A DNA stretch of 31,845 nucleotides from contig JACMOT010000156.1 of NCBI GenBank assembly GCA_014377915.1, positions 1-31,845 on the forward strand, given 5' to 3'. The notes under the pieces were generated by a model. That model had not been told where the DNA came from. It worked only from the letters and a program-made list of their open reading frames with translations, and did no database searches. Positions 17,200-26,783 of this stretch are shown here, in pieces; positions within the stretch are counted from its first letter, which is position 1, and each line of letters starts with the position of its first letter. The DNA is from Tardiphaga sp. GTDB taxonomy: Bacteria > Pseudomonadota > Alphaproteobacteria > Rhizobiales > Xanthobacteraceae. A program made the position numbers and the translations under genes.

Positions 17200-18719
17200 G
17201 CGCCATCGCCACATTCTCGCTGGTGCTGGCGAACGAGACCGCCACCGCGCAACTGATGGCTGATCTGGCGCTGCTGATAAGCCCCGGCGATGTCATCACG
17301 CTGTCGGGCGAACTCGGCGCCGGCAAGACCGCGGCGGCCCGCGCCATGATCCGTTATCTCGCCGGCGATGACGAACTGGAAGTGCCGAGCCCGACCTTCA
17401 CGCTGGCGCAGAGCTACGAACTACCATCGTTCCCGCTGGTGCATGCCGACCTCTACCGCATCAACGATGCGAACGAACTCGAGGAGATCGGTCTGTCGCC
17501 GTTGCCGGAAGGCGTGGTGGTGCTGATCGAATGGCCGGAGCGCGCCGCCGCCTCGATGCCCGAAGACCGCATCGACATCGCGCTGAGCCATCGGCCGGCG
17601 CTGGGTACGATGGCGCGCGCCGCCGAGATCACCGGTCACGGCACCGCCGCGGCGACCGTACGGCGCTTGAAAGCGCTGCGCGACTTTCTCGAAGCAGCAA
17701 ACTATCTCGACGCCGGCCGCCGCCGCATGGCCGGGGACGCCTCGACGCGCTCTTACGCCAGGCTGATCCGAGACGACGGCGGCGTCATCCTGATGAACGC
17801 GCCGCGCCGACCGGATGGCGCCGCGATCTATGATGGCCAATCCTACAGCGCGGCGGTGCATCTGGCGGAAGACGTCAAGCCGTTTGTCGCAATCGCCAAC
17901 GGCCTGCGCGCCCGTGGCACCTCGGCGCCGGCGATCCATCATGCCGATCTGGGCGCCGGCTTCCTGATCACCGAGGATTTTGGCACCGCCGCCTTCATCG
18001 CGGGCGATCCGGCGATGCCGATCGCCGAGCGCTACCAGGCCGCGACCGACATGCTGGCCGCGCTGCATGGTGAAACGCTGCCTGAAACCCTGCCCTTGCT
18101 GCCGCAGGCCGATTACAAAATCCCGACTTTCGACACCGTGGCGCTGCTGATCGAGATCGGGCTGATGCCGGAATGGTATCTGCCCGATCGCGGCACCCCG
18201 CTGACGCACGAGGCGCATACCGAGTTCCTGGCCCTGTGGCGCGAGCTTCTCGCAAAATCCGAAGCCGCGCCACGGACCTGGGTGCTGCGCGATTTCCATT
18301 CCCCGAACCTGATCTGGCTCGACGACCGCGACGGAATCCGGAAGGTCGGCGTGATCGATTTTCAGGACACCGTGCTCGGCCCCGCCGCCTACGACCTTGT
18401 GTCATTGCTGCAGGACGCGCGAATCGATGTGCCCGAACCGCTCGAACTGGCGATGCTGGCCCGCTATGCCAAGGCACGGCGCGCGGCCGATCCCGGTTTC
18501 GATGCCGGCGGCTTTGCCGAAATGTACGCGATCATGTCGGTACAGCGGAATACACGGCTGCTCGGCACCTTCGCCCGGCTCAACCGCCGCGACGGCAAGC
18601 CGCATTATCTGAGGCATCAGCCGCGTATCTGGAGCTATCTGAACCGCTCGCTGGCGCATCCGACACTGGCACCGATCCGGGACTGGTACGCGGCGCATGT
18701 GCCCCCGCCGGCCACCTGA
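17196..18719 (+). CDS. tsaE: TsaE-AmgK fusion: t6A ATPase plus amino-sugar anomeric kinase
   Basis: Two enzymes are joined in one 507-residue chain. Residues 1-155 are TsaE, the ATPase of the tRNA threonylcarbamoyladenosine (t6A37) complex: Walker A GELGAGKT at 38-45, VPSPTFTL at 63-70, HADLYRI at 83-89, EEIGL and LIEWPER. Residues 160-507 are an aminoglycoside-phosphotransferase-fold kinase: AGDASTRSYARL near 179-190, catalytic loop DFHSPN at 366-371, and metal-binding Asp388 in GVIDFQD. The kinase half resembles AmgK, which phosphorylates MurNAc/GlcNAc at the anomeric carbon. MurU, the next step of that pathway, lies 0.5 kb downstream. The start overlaps the divL stop (ATGA). The fusion is familiar in Alphaproteobacteria, but whether the two halves interact functionally is not known to me. 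Confidence 0.9.
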   Translation: MSAIATFSLVLANETATAQLMADLALLISPGDVITLSGELGAGKTAAARAMIRYLAGDDELEVPSPTFTLAQSYELPSFPLVHADLYRINDANELEEIGLSPLPEGVVVLIEWPERAAASMPEDRIDIALSHRPALGTMARAAEITGHGTAAATVRRLKALRDFLEAANYLDAGRRRMAGDASTRSYARLIRDDGGVILMNAPRRPDGAAIYDGQSYSAAVHLAEDVKPFVAIANGLRARGTSAPAIHHADLGAGFLITEDFGTAAFIAGDPAMPIAERYQAATDMLAALHGETLPETLPLLPQADYKIPTFDTVALLIEIGLMPEWYLPDRGTPLTHEAHTEFLALWRELLAKSEAAPRTWVLRDFHSPNLIWLDDRDGIRKVGVIDFQDTVLGPAAYDLVSLLQDARIDVPEPLELAMLARYAKARRAADPGFDAGGFAEMYAIMSVQRNTRLLGTFARLNRRDGKPHYLRHQPRIWSYLNRSLAHPTLAPIRDWYAAHVPPPAT

Positions 18720-18802
18720 CTTTTACCGCCTGTTAGCGTGGATGGCCTTACCTTGCCGCCATCCCCGCCCTGTTGGCCGGGACGGCGGTACTGGAAACAG
18801 GC

Positions 18803-19126
18803 ATGGCGATAGCTGCGGAGCGGCGGAAGGGCGAGCGGGTCGTTTTCGAGCGAGGCTTTCCCGCGCACATGATGGGCATTGATGGCACCTGGCGCCGCGC
18901 CTGTATCATGGAAGATATTTCCGAAATTGGCGCCAGGCTGACCGTCGAGGGCACGGTCGAGGGCCTGAACCTGAAAGAATTTTTCCTGCTGCTGTCGTCC
19001 ACCGGCCTCGCCTATCGCCGCTGCGAACTGGGCTGGGTCAATGGCGACCAGATCGGGGTCAACTTCCTGAAGCAGAACGACAAGAAAAAGAAGCAGGCCC
19101 GGCGGCCCGAAGACGCGGACGCCTGA
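18803..19126 (+). CDS. Small PilZ-domain protein (putative c-di-GMP receptor)
   Basis: This 107-residue protein consists of little more than a PilZ domain. The two c-di-GMP contact motifs are present: RRKGER (residues 7-12, an RxxxR pattern) and DISEIG (38-43, a DxSxxG pattern). The C-terminus is Lys-rich (NDKKKKQARR). ATG 18803 with GGAAA nearby is preferred over an upstream TTG because it puts the RxxxR motif at the expected distance from the N-terminus. It lies between the two peptidoglycan-recycling genes amgK and murU on the same strand, 83 bp after the former. Ligand binding is inferred from the motifs, and the output partner is unknown. Confidence 0.82.
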   Translation: MAIAAERRKGERVVFERGFPAHMMGIDGTWRRACIMEDISEIGARLTVEGTVEGLNLKEFFLLLSSTGLAYRRCELGWVNGDQIGVNFLKQNDKKKKQARRPEDADA

Positions 19127-19251
19127 ACGCGGGATAGCCTCTTCCCCGTCGCATCTTCGTCATAGCGACCCTTTATGGCTTGATCGATTCATGCGAAGGC
19201 GTCGAGGTCGTGCTAGGTTTCGATTCTGCGCCATTTTCGAGACCTATCCCG

Positions 19252-19974
19252 ATGCCCGTCCCCCCCACCAAAGCCATGGTTCTCGCCGCCGGTCTCGGCC
19301 TGCGAATGCGTCCGATTACCGACACCTTGCCTAAACCGCTGGTACGGGTGGCCGGCGCCGCGTTGCTCGACCACGTGCTCGACAAGCTGGCCGAGGCCGG
19401 CGTCGATGAGACCGTGGTCAATGTGCATTATCTGCCCGACCAGATCATCGACCATGTCGCGGCGCGGTCGCGGCCGAAAATCATCATTTCCGACGAGCGC
19501 GATCAGGTGCTCGGCACCGGCGGCGCCGTGGTCAAGGCGCTGCCGCTGCTCGGCGGCGAGCCGTTCTACCATCTCAATGCCGACACGATGTGGATCGACG
19601 GCGTACGGCCGAACCTGGCGCGGCTCGCCGAGGCTTTCGACGCCGCGAAGATGGACGTCCTGCTGTTGATGGCGCCGACCGCCAACAGCATCGGCTACGC
19701 CGGCGCCGGCGACTACGCCATGCTGCCGGACGGCGCGCTGCGCCGTCGCAAGGAAAACCAGGTGGTGCCGTTCGTCTATGCCGGCGTCGCCATTCTGTCG
19801 CCGGCGCTGTTCGCGGATGCCCCCGCCGGCGAATTCCCGCTGACCCAATTGTTCGACCGTGCCAACGCCCAGGAAAGATTGTTCGGGCTGCGTATGGACG
19901 GCGTCTGGATGCATGTCGGGACGCCCGACGCGGTGCGTGCCGCGGAAGACGCCTATCTCGCCAGCGTGGCGTGA
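19252..19974 (+). CDS. murU: Nucleotidyltransferase, probable MurNAc-1-phosphate uridylyltransferase
   Basis: This 240-residue sugar-1-phosphate nucleotidyltransferase has the GT-A-like signature AAGLGLRMRPITDTLPKPLV (residues 12-31). DQVLGTGGAVVKAL and the metal-binding NADTMW segment follow. The C-terminal half is short and lacks an acyltransferase or left-handed beta-helix domain. Size and context next to the AmgK-type kinase point to MurU, which makes UDP-MurNAc from MurNAc-alpha-1-phosphate and so bypasses MurA and MurB. In other bacteria this pathway gives intrinsic fosfomycin tolerance. ATG 19252 is used because the upstream extension (a TTG at 19180) is unlike the family. A mannose- or glucose-1-phosphate specificity is the alternative. 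Confidence 0.85.
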   Translation: MPVPPTKAMVLAAGLGLRMRPITDTLPKPLVRVAGAALLDHVLDKLAEAGVDETVVNVHYLPDQIIDHVAARSRPKIIISDERDQVLGTGGAVVKALPLLGGEPFYHLNADTMWIDGVRPNLARLAEAFDAAKMDVLLLMAPTANSIGYAGAGDYAMLPDGALRRRKENQVVPFVYAGVAILSPALFADAPAGEFPLTQLFDRANAQERLFGLRMDGVWMHVGTPDAVRAAEDAYLASVA

Positions 19975-20038
19975 GGCCTGACTCCCGCCGTCTTCCCGCC
20001 CATGCCATGATACATCCTGTTCGCGAATCAGGATGGCC

Positions 20039-23000
20039 ATGCGCGTCTTCAGTGTTCCCGCCTCGGCGCCGTTTCTGCGCACGCTCATCACCGCGCTGGT
20101 CGACGGCCACCTCGTCGATGGTTTTTCCGCGCGCGCGCAGCCGGAGCGACTGGCGACCGCGACGCTATACCTGCCGACCCGCCGTGCTGGCCGCATGGCG
20201 CGGGAGATCTTTCTCGACGTGCTCGGCACCGACGCCGTGGTGCTGCCGCGAATCGTCACCTTCAACGATATCGATGAAGACGAGATCGACTTCGCACAGG
20301 AATCCTCGCAGGCCAGCTTCGCCGACCTCGACACGCTGCCGGCGTTCGACGGCCTGCAGCGCCGGCTGCTGCTGGCGCAGCTGATCGCGGCCTGGGCCAA
20401 ACGCATCACGCCCGGTGATCCCGCGCAGGCGCCGCTGGTGGTCGGCGGCCCGGCCTCGACCCTGAAGCTGGCCGATGATCTGGCGCGGCTGATGGACGAC
20501 ATGGTGACGCGCAAGGTCGACTGGGCCTCGCTGGACGGCCTGGTGCCCGATGCGCTCGACAAATACTGGCAGCTGACGCTGCAGTTTCTCAACATCGCCA
20601 GGGAGGTCTGGCCGGACATCCTCAAGGCCTATGGCAGGATCGAGCCCGCCGCGCGACGCGACATCCTGATCGAGGCCGAGGCAATACGGCTGACACGGCA
20701 TCTGGACGGCCCGGTGATCGCCGCCGGCTCGACCGGCTCGATGCCGGCGACCGCGAAATTTCTCCGCGCGATCGCCGGCCTGCCGAATGGCGCCGTGGTG
20801 CTGCCGGGGCTCGACACCGATCTCGACGATGAAGCCTGGCAACTGATCGGCGGATCGGTGGATGCGCAGGGTCGGATAATCGCACCGCCTTCCTCCAACC
20901 ATCCGCAATTCGCCATGTTCGGGCTGCTGCGGCTTTTCGGTATCAAGCGCGGGGATGTCGAACGGCTCGGCGCGCCGGCGCCGCTCGGCCGCGAGATACT
21001 GGCCTCGGAAACCATGCGGCCGTCGAACGCCACCGCGCAGTGGCACACACGACTGGCGCAGCCCGCCATCGCGCAACGCATCGCTGACGGCATGCGGAAA
21101 CTCGCCGTAATCGCCGCCGCCAATCCGGAAATGGAAGCGCTGGCGATCGCGGTGGCGATGCGCGAGGCGCGCGAACAGAATATTTCGGCGGCGTTGGTGA
21201 CGCCGGACCGCGCGCTGGCGCGACGGGTGATGGCCGCGCTCGGCCGCTGGAATCTCGAGTTCGACGATTCCGGCGGCGACGCCCTGATGGATACGCCGCC
21301 CGGCATTTTCGCGCGGCTGACGGCGGAGGCCATCGCCGAAGGGCTGGAGCCCGCCACGCTGCTGGCGCTGCTGAAGCACCCGCTGCTGCGGCTCGGCCGC
21401 GCCGCGGGTGGATGGAAGAGCGCCATCGAGACGCTGGAACTGGCACTGCTGCGCGGCACCCGGCCAACCGCGGGCAGCACCGGCCTGACGCAGGATTTTG
21501 CCTTGTTTTGCGACGAACTGGCGAAGCTGAATCGCCAGGAAGATTCGACGCTGCATGCGGCCGAACCGCGCACCCGATTGCCCGAGCACCGGCTGCTCGG
21601 GGCTGAGGCGTTGATCGCCAAGCTGCATGACGCGATGCTGCCGCTGGAAAGCGTTGGCCGGTTCAAGCCGCATGATTTTGTCGAGTTGGGCAAGCGACAT
21701 CAGGACGTTATCAAGGCGCTGTCGCGCGACGACCTGGAACGATCTGTGGCGTTCGACGGCCATCAGGGCCAGGCGCTGACATCCGCCTTCGACGAATTGC
21801 TGGGCGACCGCGCCGATGACCAGATCTCACCGAGCGGGCTGATGGTGCCGCTCGGCGACTACGCAGATGTGTTTCAGACCGCGTTCGGCGACAAGACCGT
21901 GCGCCGGCCCGAAGCCGCGCAGGCGCGGCTTCGGATCTACGGCCCGCTGGAAGCGCGACTGACGCCCTGCGAGCGCGTGATCATCGGTGGCCTGGTCGAG
22001 GGCATCTGGCCGCCGGCGCCGCGGATCGACCCGTGGCTGAGCCGCCCGATGCGGCACCAGCTCGGCCTCGATCTGCCGGAGCGCCGCATCGGCCTGTCGG
22101 CGCATGATTTCGCACAATTGCTGGGCGCCGACGATGTCATTCTCAGCCACTCGGCCAAGGTCGGCGGCGCCCCCGCCGTCGCCTCGCGTTTCCTACACCG
22201 GCTCGAAGCCGTCGCCGGACAATCACGCTGGGATGCCGCGGTCGCGGCCGGCGAGAAGTATATTCTGTATGCGGCAGAACTCGATCGCCCGCACCACGTC
22301 ACGCCAATCGCGCAACCGATGCCGCGGCCGCCGCGCGAGGCCCGGCCGCTGCGGCTCTCGGTCACCGCGATCGAGGACTGGCTGCGCGATCCCTATACGA
22401 TCTACGCCAAACACATCCTGAAGCTGGCGCCGCTCGATCCGGTCGACATGCCGCTATCGGCCGCCGACCGCGGCTCGGCGATCCACGATTCGCTCGGCGA
22501 CTTCACCAAGCTGCACGACACATCGCTGCCCGCGGATCCGGCGCGGGTGCTGCGCGGCATCGGCGAAAAGCATTTCGCGCCGCTGATGACGCGGCCGGAA
22601 GCGCGCGCGCTGTGGTGGCCACGCTTCCTGCGCATCGCTTCGTGGTTTGCGAGCTGGGAGGTCGAGCGCCGGCACAATGTCAGCAGCATCATTGCCGAGC
22701 AGCGCGGCGAGATTTCGATTCCACTGATCAGCGGCCGCACCTTCTATTTGTCGGCTCGCGCCGACCGCATCGAGCGCCGCCCCGACCGCACCTTCGCCAT
22801 TCTCGACTACAAGACGGGACAGCCGCCGAGCGGCAAGCAGGTCCGCATGGGCCTGTCGCCGCAGCTGACGCTGGAAGCCGCGATCTTGCGCGAGGGGGGC
22901 TTCGAGGGCATCCCGGCCGGTGCCTCGGTCAGCGAGCTGCTGTATATCCGGCTCAGCGGCAACAATCCGCCAGGCAAGGCGCACGAACTCATCCTCAAAG

Positions 23001-23206
23001 TGGAGAAGGAGGAGCCGCAATATCCTGACGAGGCCGCCGACGAGGCGCGCAACAAGCTGGAAGCCCTGATCCTGAAATTCGAGGATGAGACCACCCCCTA
23101 CACCTCATTGAGCCTGTCGATGTGGTCGAACCGTTATGGCCGCTATGACGATCTGGCGCGGATCAAGGAATGGTCCGCCGCCGGCGGCACCGGAGACGAG
23201 TCATGA
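20039..23206 (+). CDS. addB: AddB subunit of AddAB double-strand break repair helicase-nuclease
   Basis: AddB partners AddA to resect double-strand DNA ends and load RecA. The 1055-residue chain starts VFSVPASAPFLRTL, typical of the alphaproteobacterial form. A degenerate helicase-like body includes RVIIGGLVEGIWPPAPRIDPWLSRPMR. It ends in a PD-(D/E)xK nuclease with LSARADRIERR and AILDYKTG (Asp923, Lys925). Only two cysteines are visible in the whole chain, so the four-Cys iron-sulfur cluster of Bacillus AddB cannot be present. ATG 20039 is favoured by AGGA five bases before it; an ATG at 20033 is the alternative. It overlaps addA by ATGA. Confidence 0.95.
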   Translation: MRVFSVPASAPFLRTLITALVDGHLVDGFSARAQPERLATATLYLPTRRAGRMAREIFLDVLGTDAVVLPRIVTFNDIDEDEIDFAQESSQASFADLDTLPAFDGLQRRLLLAQLIAAWAKRITPGDPAQAPLVVGGPASTLKLADDLARLMDDMVTRKVDWASLDGLVPDALDKYWQLTLQFLNIAREVWPDILKAYGRIEPAARRDILIEAEAIRLTRHLDGPVIAAGSTGSMPATAKFLRAIAGLPNGAVVLPGLDTDLDDEAWQLIGGSVDAQGRIIAPPSSNHPQFAMFGLLRLFGIKRGDVERLGAPAPLGREILASETMRPSNATAQWHTRLAQPAIAQRIADGMRKLAVIAAANPEMEALAIAVAMREAREQNISAALVTPDRALARRVMAALGRWNLEFDDSGGDALMDTPPGIFARLTAEAIAEGLEPATLLALLKHPLLRLGRAAGGWKSAIETLELALLRGTRPTAGSTGLTQDFALFCDELAKLNRQEDSTLHAAEPRTRLPEHRLLGAEALIAKLHDAMLPLESVGRFKPHDFVELGKRHQDVIKALSRDDLERSVAFDGHQGQALTSAFDELLGDRADDQISPSGLMVPLGDYADVFQTAFGDKTVRRPEAAQARLRIYGPLEARLTPCERVIIGGLVEGIWPPAPRIDPWLSRPMRHQLGLDLPERRIGLSAHDFAQLLGADDVILSHSAKVGGAPAVASRFLHRLEAVAGQSRWDAAVAAGEKYILYAAELDRPHHVTPIAQPMPRPPREARPLRLSVTAIEDWLRDPYTIYAKHILKLAPLDPVDMPLSAADRGSAIHDSLGDFTKLHDTSLPADPARVLRGIGEKHFAPLMTRPEARALWWPRFLRIASWFASWEVERRHNVSSIIAEQRGEISIPLISGRTFYLSARADRIERRPDRTFAILDYKTGQPPSGKQVRMGLSPQLTLEAAILREGGFEGIPAGASVSELLYIRLSGNNPPGKAHELILKVEKEEPQYPDEAADEARNKLEALILKFEDETTPYTSLSLSMWSNRYGRYDDLARIKEWSAAGGTGDES

Positions 23207-26200
23207 GCGCGCTGCGTGAGATCCCCGCCGATGCGCGCTCCAAGCAGGGACGCGCCTCCGATCCCGCCGCCTCGGTGTTCGTCTCCGCCAATGCCGGCTC
23301 CGGCAAGACCTACGTGCTGGTCAACCGCGTGATCCGGCTGCTGCTCAGTGGGGTGCCTCCGGAGAAGATTCTTTGCGTGACCTTCACCAAGGCCGCGGCC
23401 GCCAACATGGCCGAACGCGTGTTCTCCACGCTCGGGCACTGGGTGTCGCTCGACGACAGCGCGCTGGATCAGGCGATCCGCAATGCCGGCATCGCCACGC
23501 CGGACCGCTCGACGCGGCTGCGCGCGCGCGAACTGTTCGCCTGCGCGCTGGAGACACCGGGCGGGCTGAAGGTGCAGACCATTCACGCGCTGTGCACGCG
23601 GCTGCTGCAACAGTTTCCGTTCGAGGCCAATGTGCCGGCGCGGTTCAGCGTGCTCGACGACCGCGACCAGAACGAGATGATGGAGCGCGCCTCGCTCGAC
23701 GTGCTGCTGCGCGCCGCCGCGGATGCTGACAGCGCCGAGGGTCGCGCGCTGGCGACCGCGATGACCTCGGCCGCCGACGTGACCTTTCGCGACGTGGTGC
23801 GCGAAGCCTCGCTCAGCCGCGACAAGTTTCTGGCCTGGACGGAGGGCGCCGGCAGCGTCGAGGCGGCGATGACGCAACTGTCGCAGACGCTCGGCGTGAC
23901 GCCCGAGGATTCCACGGAAGCCGTCGAGAGCGAGATGGTCGATGGCCCGCACCTGCCGCGGCGACGCTGGGAGGCGGCCGCCGAAATCTTCGCGGCTGGT
24001 ACCAAGACCGACAATGATCAAGCCGATCGTCTGCGGGCGGCGCTGGATCTCGACGGCAGCGCGCAGGTCGACAAATATCTCCAAGTGTTCTTCACCGGCA
24101 CCATGGAGCCGCGCAAGTCATTCGCTACCAAGAAGACCAATGACGGCCATCCCAATCTTGCCGCGACGCTGACAAACGAAGGCGAGCGTCTGTCGGTGCT
24201 GCTGGCGCGCCGCCGCGCCGTGATGATGCGCGACCGCACGCAGGCGCTATTGGTGATCGCCAGCGGCGTCGCCGCGAATTACGCCCGCGAGAAGCAGGAG
24301 CGCGGCCTGCTAGACTATGACGATCTGATCGACAAGACGCTGGCGATGCTGGACAATGTCTCCTCGGCCTGGGTGCATTACAAGCTCGATCGCGGCGTCG
24401 ACCATGTGCTGATCGACGAGGCGCAGGACACCAGCCCGCGGCAATGGGATATCGTCACCCATCTGATCTCGGAATTCACCTCCGGCGAAGGCGCCCGCGA
24501 CGGCGTCAAGCGCACCATCTTCGCGGTCGGCGACGAGAAGCAGTCGATCTTCTCGTTCCAGGGCGCCGCGCCGCGCGAATTCGATTTGCGCCGCAAGTCG
24601 CTGCAGAGTCGCTTCCAGGACGCCGGTCACACATTCGATCCGGTCGCCTTCACCTATTCGTTCCGGTCCGGCGCGGCGATCCTGCAGTCGGTCGACCACG
24701 TGTTTCGCGACCAGGCGATCTATCGCAGCATCCATGCCATCGAGAACGGCTACCCGATCCATGAATCGCTGGGCGACGCCGGCCCCAGCCTGATCGACCT
24801 GTGGGATTTGCAGATCCAGGCCGAGCGCGAGCCGATCGAGGGCTGGCAGGCGCCGTTCGACAACGTCTCCGAGACCAGCCCCGAAGTGCAGCTGGCGCGG
24901 CGGGTGCAGGCCGAGATCAAAACGCTGATTTCGGAAGGCACCCAGACCGGCGCGATCGGCCGCCGACGGGCGCTGCGCTATGGCGACGTGCTGGTGCTGG
25001 TGCGCCGCCGCGGCAAGGCGTTCAACGCCATCATCCAGGCGCTGAAACACGCCAGCATTCCGGTCGCCGGCGCCGATCGCCTGAAACTCACCGAGCACAT
25101 CGCGATCATCGACCTGATGCATCTGGCCGACGCGCTGCTGCTGCCGCAGGACGACCTTGCTTTGGCGGTGGCGCTGAAGAGCCCGCTGTTCGGTCTCGAC
25201 GACGACGACCTGTTCAAGCTGGCGTGGCAGCGCGAAAATACGCTGCGCGCCGCGCTCGACGAACATGCGGAGCTGAACGAAAAAATCGATGCGGCGCGAA
25301 AACGCCTGCATGAATGCGAGCGCCGCGTCGCTCACGAAACGCCGTTCGCCTTCTATGCCTGGCTGCTCGGCGGCGACGGCGGTCGCGCGAGATTCCTGCG
25401 CCGGCTCGGCCACGAGGCCAATGACGCGCTCGATGAGTTCCTCGAACTGGCACTCGGCTACGAGCAGAAGGCCCCCGCCTCGCTGCAGGGGTTCGTGAAC
25501 TGGCTGCGCGCCGCCGACACCGAAGTGAAGCGCGACATGGAGATCACCCGCGACGAAGTCCGCGTCATGACCGTGCACGGCTCGAAGGGGCTGGAAGCAC
25601 CGGTGGTGTTCCTGGTCGACACCACTTCGTCGCCCGCGGATACCCAGCGGCTCAACCTGATTCACCTGCCGAAAGGCAATGCCGCGCCCCATGCGCCGGG
25701 CGTGGTGGTGTGGGCCGGCAAGAAGGGCGACGATCCGCCGGCGGTCGCCGAAGCACGTGCCGCCAAGATCCAGGAGACCGAGGACGAATATCGCCGGCTG
25801 CTCTATGTGGCGATGACCCGCGCCGCCGACCGGCTGATCGTCGGCGGCTGCATGCCAGGCAACCGCAACGAGGTGCGGCCATTGTCGTGGTACGATCTGA
25901 TTCTCAGGGGCCTCGAAGGCTCCGGCCTGCGGATGCAGAACGTGCCGCCGCCGGACGGCGTGGTGAAGCGCTATTCGCGGCTGGAAGATGTCGCGCCGGA
26001 AACCGGGGTCGCGGCGGTTCCGGAAGCCGTGCCAGCGACCGAGCTGCCATCCTGGCTTCGCACGACCATGGCCGCCGAGCCGCGTCGCGAAAATTTTCTG
26101 CGGCCCTCCGATCCCGCCGACGACGACCACGGCCTGAGACCTGGCGAAACCGATGCCGATCGCACCCGCGCTAGGCAACGCGGCACGCTGGTGCACCGGC

Positions 26201-26688
26201 TGCTGCAATCGTTGCCCGATGTCGCCGCCGAACGGCGACAGGACGCGGCGACGCGCTATCTCGCCCGCCATGCCGACAAATGGACCGGGGACGACCGCTC
26301 CGCATTGGCCGTACAGGTGCTGGCTCTGGTCGAGGATCCCCGCTTTGCCGAGCTGTTTTCACCGGGCAGCCGCGCCGAGGTCTCGATCGTCGGCCGGCTG
26401 CGGCGGCGCGGCCAGCCCTTGCTGGTGTCCGGGCAGATCGACCGCCTCGTCGTGACACCAAAGGAAGTCTGGATCGTCGATTACAAGACCAACCACGCGC
26501 CACCGCGCGCGCTGGCCGAGGCGCCCGAGGCCTATGTCCGGCAATTGGCATTGTACCGGGCCGTGCTGGCGAAATTATATCCCGGCATCGCCGTGCGCGC
26601 CGCGCTGCTCTGGACCGAAACGCCTGAAATCATGGAGCTTTCGGCGACTGCGCTGGACGCAGCGCTGGCCTCCGTCATCTCCGCGTGA
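23203..26688 (+). CDS. addA: AddA helicase-nuclease subunit of AddAB
   Basis: This 1161-residue UvrD/Rep-type 3'-5' helicase with a C-terminal nuclease domain is the motor subunit of AddAB. Ordered motifs are Walker A SANAGSGKT (about 28-36), motif Ia TFTKAAAANMAERV, Walker B/II LIDEAQDTS (Asp405, Glu406), III VGDEKQSIFSFQGA, IV/V VMTVHGSKGLEAPVVFL and VI RLLYVAMTRAADRL. The nuclease site is GQIDRLVVT then VDYKTNHAP (Asp1093, Lys1095). Translation starts inside the addB stop (ATGA), giving coupled subunit synthesis. Both nuclease domains are intact on paper. A recombination hotspot (Chi) sequence for this system cannot be inferred from this window. Confidence 0.97.
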   Translation: MSALREIPADARSKQGRASDPAASVFVSANAGSGKTYVLVNRVIRLLLSGVPPEKILCVTFTKAAAANMAERVFSTLGHWVSLDDSALDQAIRNAGIATPDRSTRLRARELFACALETPGGLKVQTIHALCTRLLQQFPFEANVPARFSVLDDRDQNEMMERASLDVLLRAAADADSAEGRALATAMTSAADVTFRDVVREASLSRDKFLAWTEGAGSVEAAMTQLSQTLGVTPEDSTEAVESEMVDGPHLPRRRWEAAAEIFAAGTKTDNDQADRLRAALDLDGSAQVDKYLQVFFTGTMEPRKSFATKKTNDGHPNLAATLTNEGERLSVLLARRRAVMMRDRTQALLVIASGVAANYAREKQERGLLDYDDLIDKTLAMLDNVSSAWVHYKLDRGVDHVLIDEAQDTSPRQWDIVTHLISEFTSGEGARDGVKRTIFAVGDEKQSIFSFQGAAPREFDLRRKSLQSRFQDAGHTFDPVAFTYSFRSGAAILQSVDHVFRDQAIYRSIHAIENGYPIHESLGDAGPSLIDLWDLQIQAEREPIEGWQAPFDNVSETSPEVQLARRVQAEIKTLISEGTQTGAIGRRRALRYGDVLVLVRRRGKAFNAIIQALKHASIPVAGADRLKLTEHIAIIDLMHLADALLLPQDDLALAVALKSPLFGLDDDDLFKLAWQRENTLRAALDEHAELNEKIDAARKRLHECERRVAHETPFAFYAWLLGGDGGRARFLRRLGHEANDALDEFLELALGYEQKAPASLQGFVNWLRAADTEVKRDMEITRDEVRVMTVHGSKGLEAPVVFLVDTTSSPADTQRLNLIHLPKGNAAPHAPGVVVWAGKKGDDPPAVAEARAAKIQETEDEYRRLLYVAMTRAADRLIVGGCMPGNRNEVRPLSWYDLILRGLEGSGLRMQNVPPPDGVVKRYSRLEDVAPETGVAAVPEAVPATELPSWLRTTMAAEPRRENFLRPSDPADDDHGLRPGETDADRTRARQRGTLVHRLLQSLPDVAAERRQDAATRYLARHADKWTGDDRSALAVQVLALVEDPRFAELFSPGSRAEVSIVGRLRRRGQPLLVSGQIDRLVVTPKEVWIVDYKTNHAPPRALAEAPEAYVRQLALYRAVLAKLYPGIAVRAALLWTETPEIMELSATALDAALASVISA

Positions 26689-26695
26689 GCATGCC

Positions 26696-26724
26696 TTGAC
26701 CCGGCAAGGGTGCGTTCATAGGTT
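26696..26724 (+). promoter_or_regulatory. Candidate trxA promoter
   Basis: In the 95-bp gap between addA and trxA, TTGACC (26696-26701) is followed after 17 bp by TAGGTT (26719-26724), close to sigma-70-type spacing. Transcription would begin near 26731 and leave a leader of about 50 nt with a GAGGA ribosome-binding site before the ATG. This would let trxA be expressed apart from addBA. Confidence 0.5.
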
Positions 26725-26783
26725 GATTATCATCCAAGCGCGATTCTTGTGACGCGCTCTCCCACCAGCAGAACGAGGACAAT

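Noticed and set aside
19213..20625. A 470-codon minus-strand open frame antisense to murU and addB
   Set aside because: It overlaps two clear genes and their start regions and resembles no family.
24310..26271. A 653-codon minus-strand open frame antisense to addA
   Set aside because: AddA motifs are complete on the other strand. The antisense product has no recognisable domain, and such long frames are expected at high GC.
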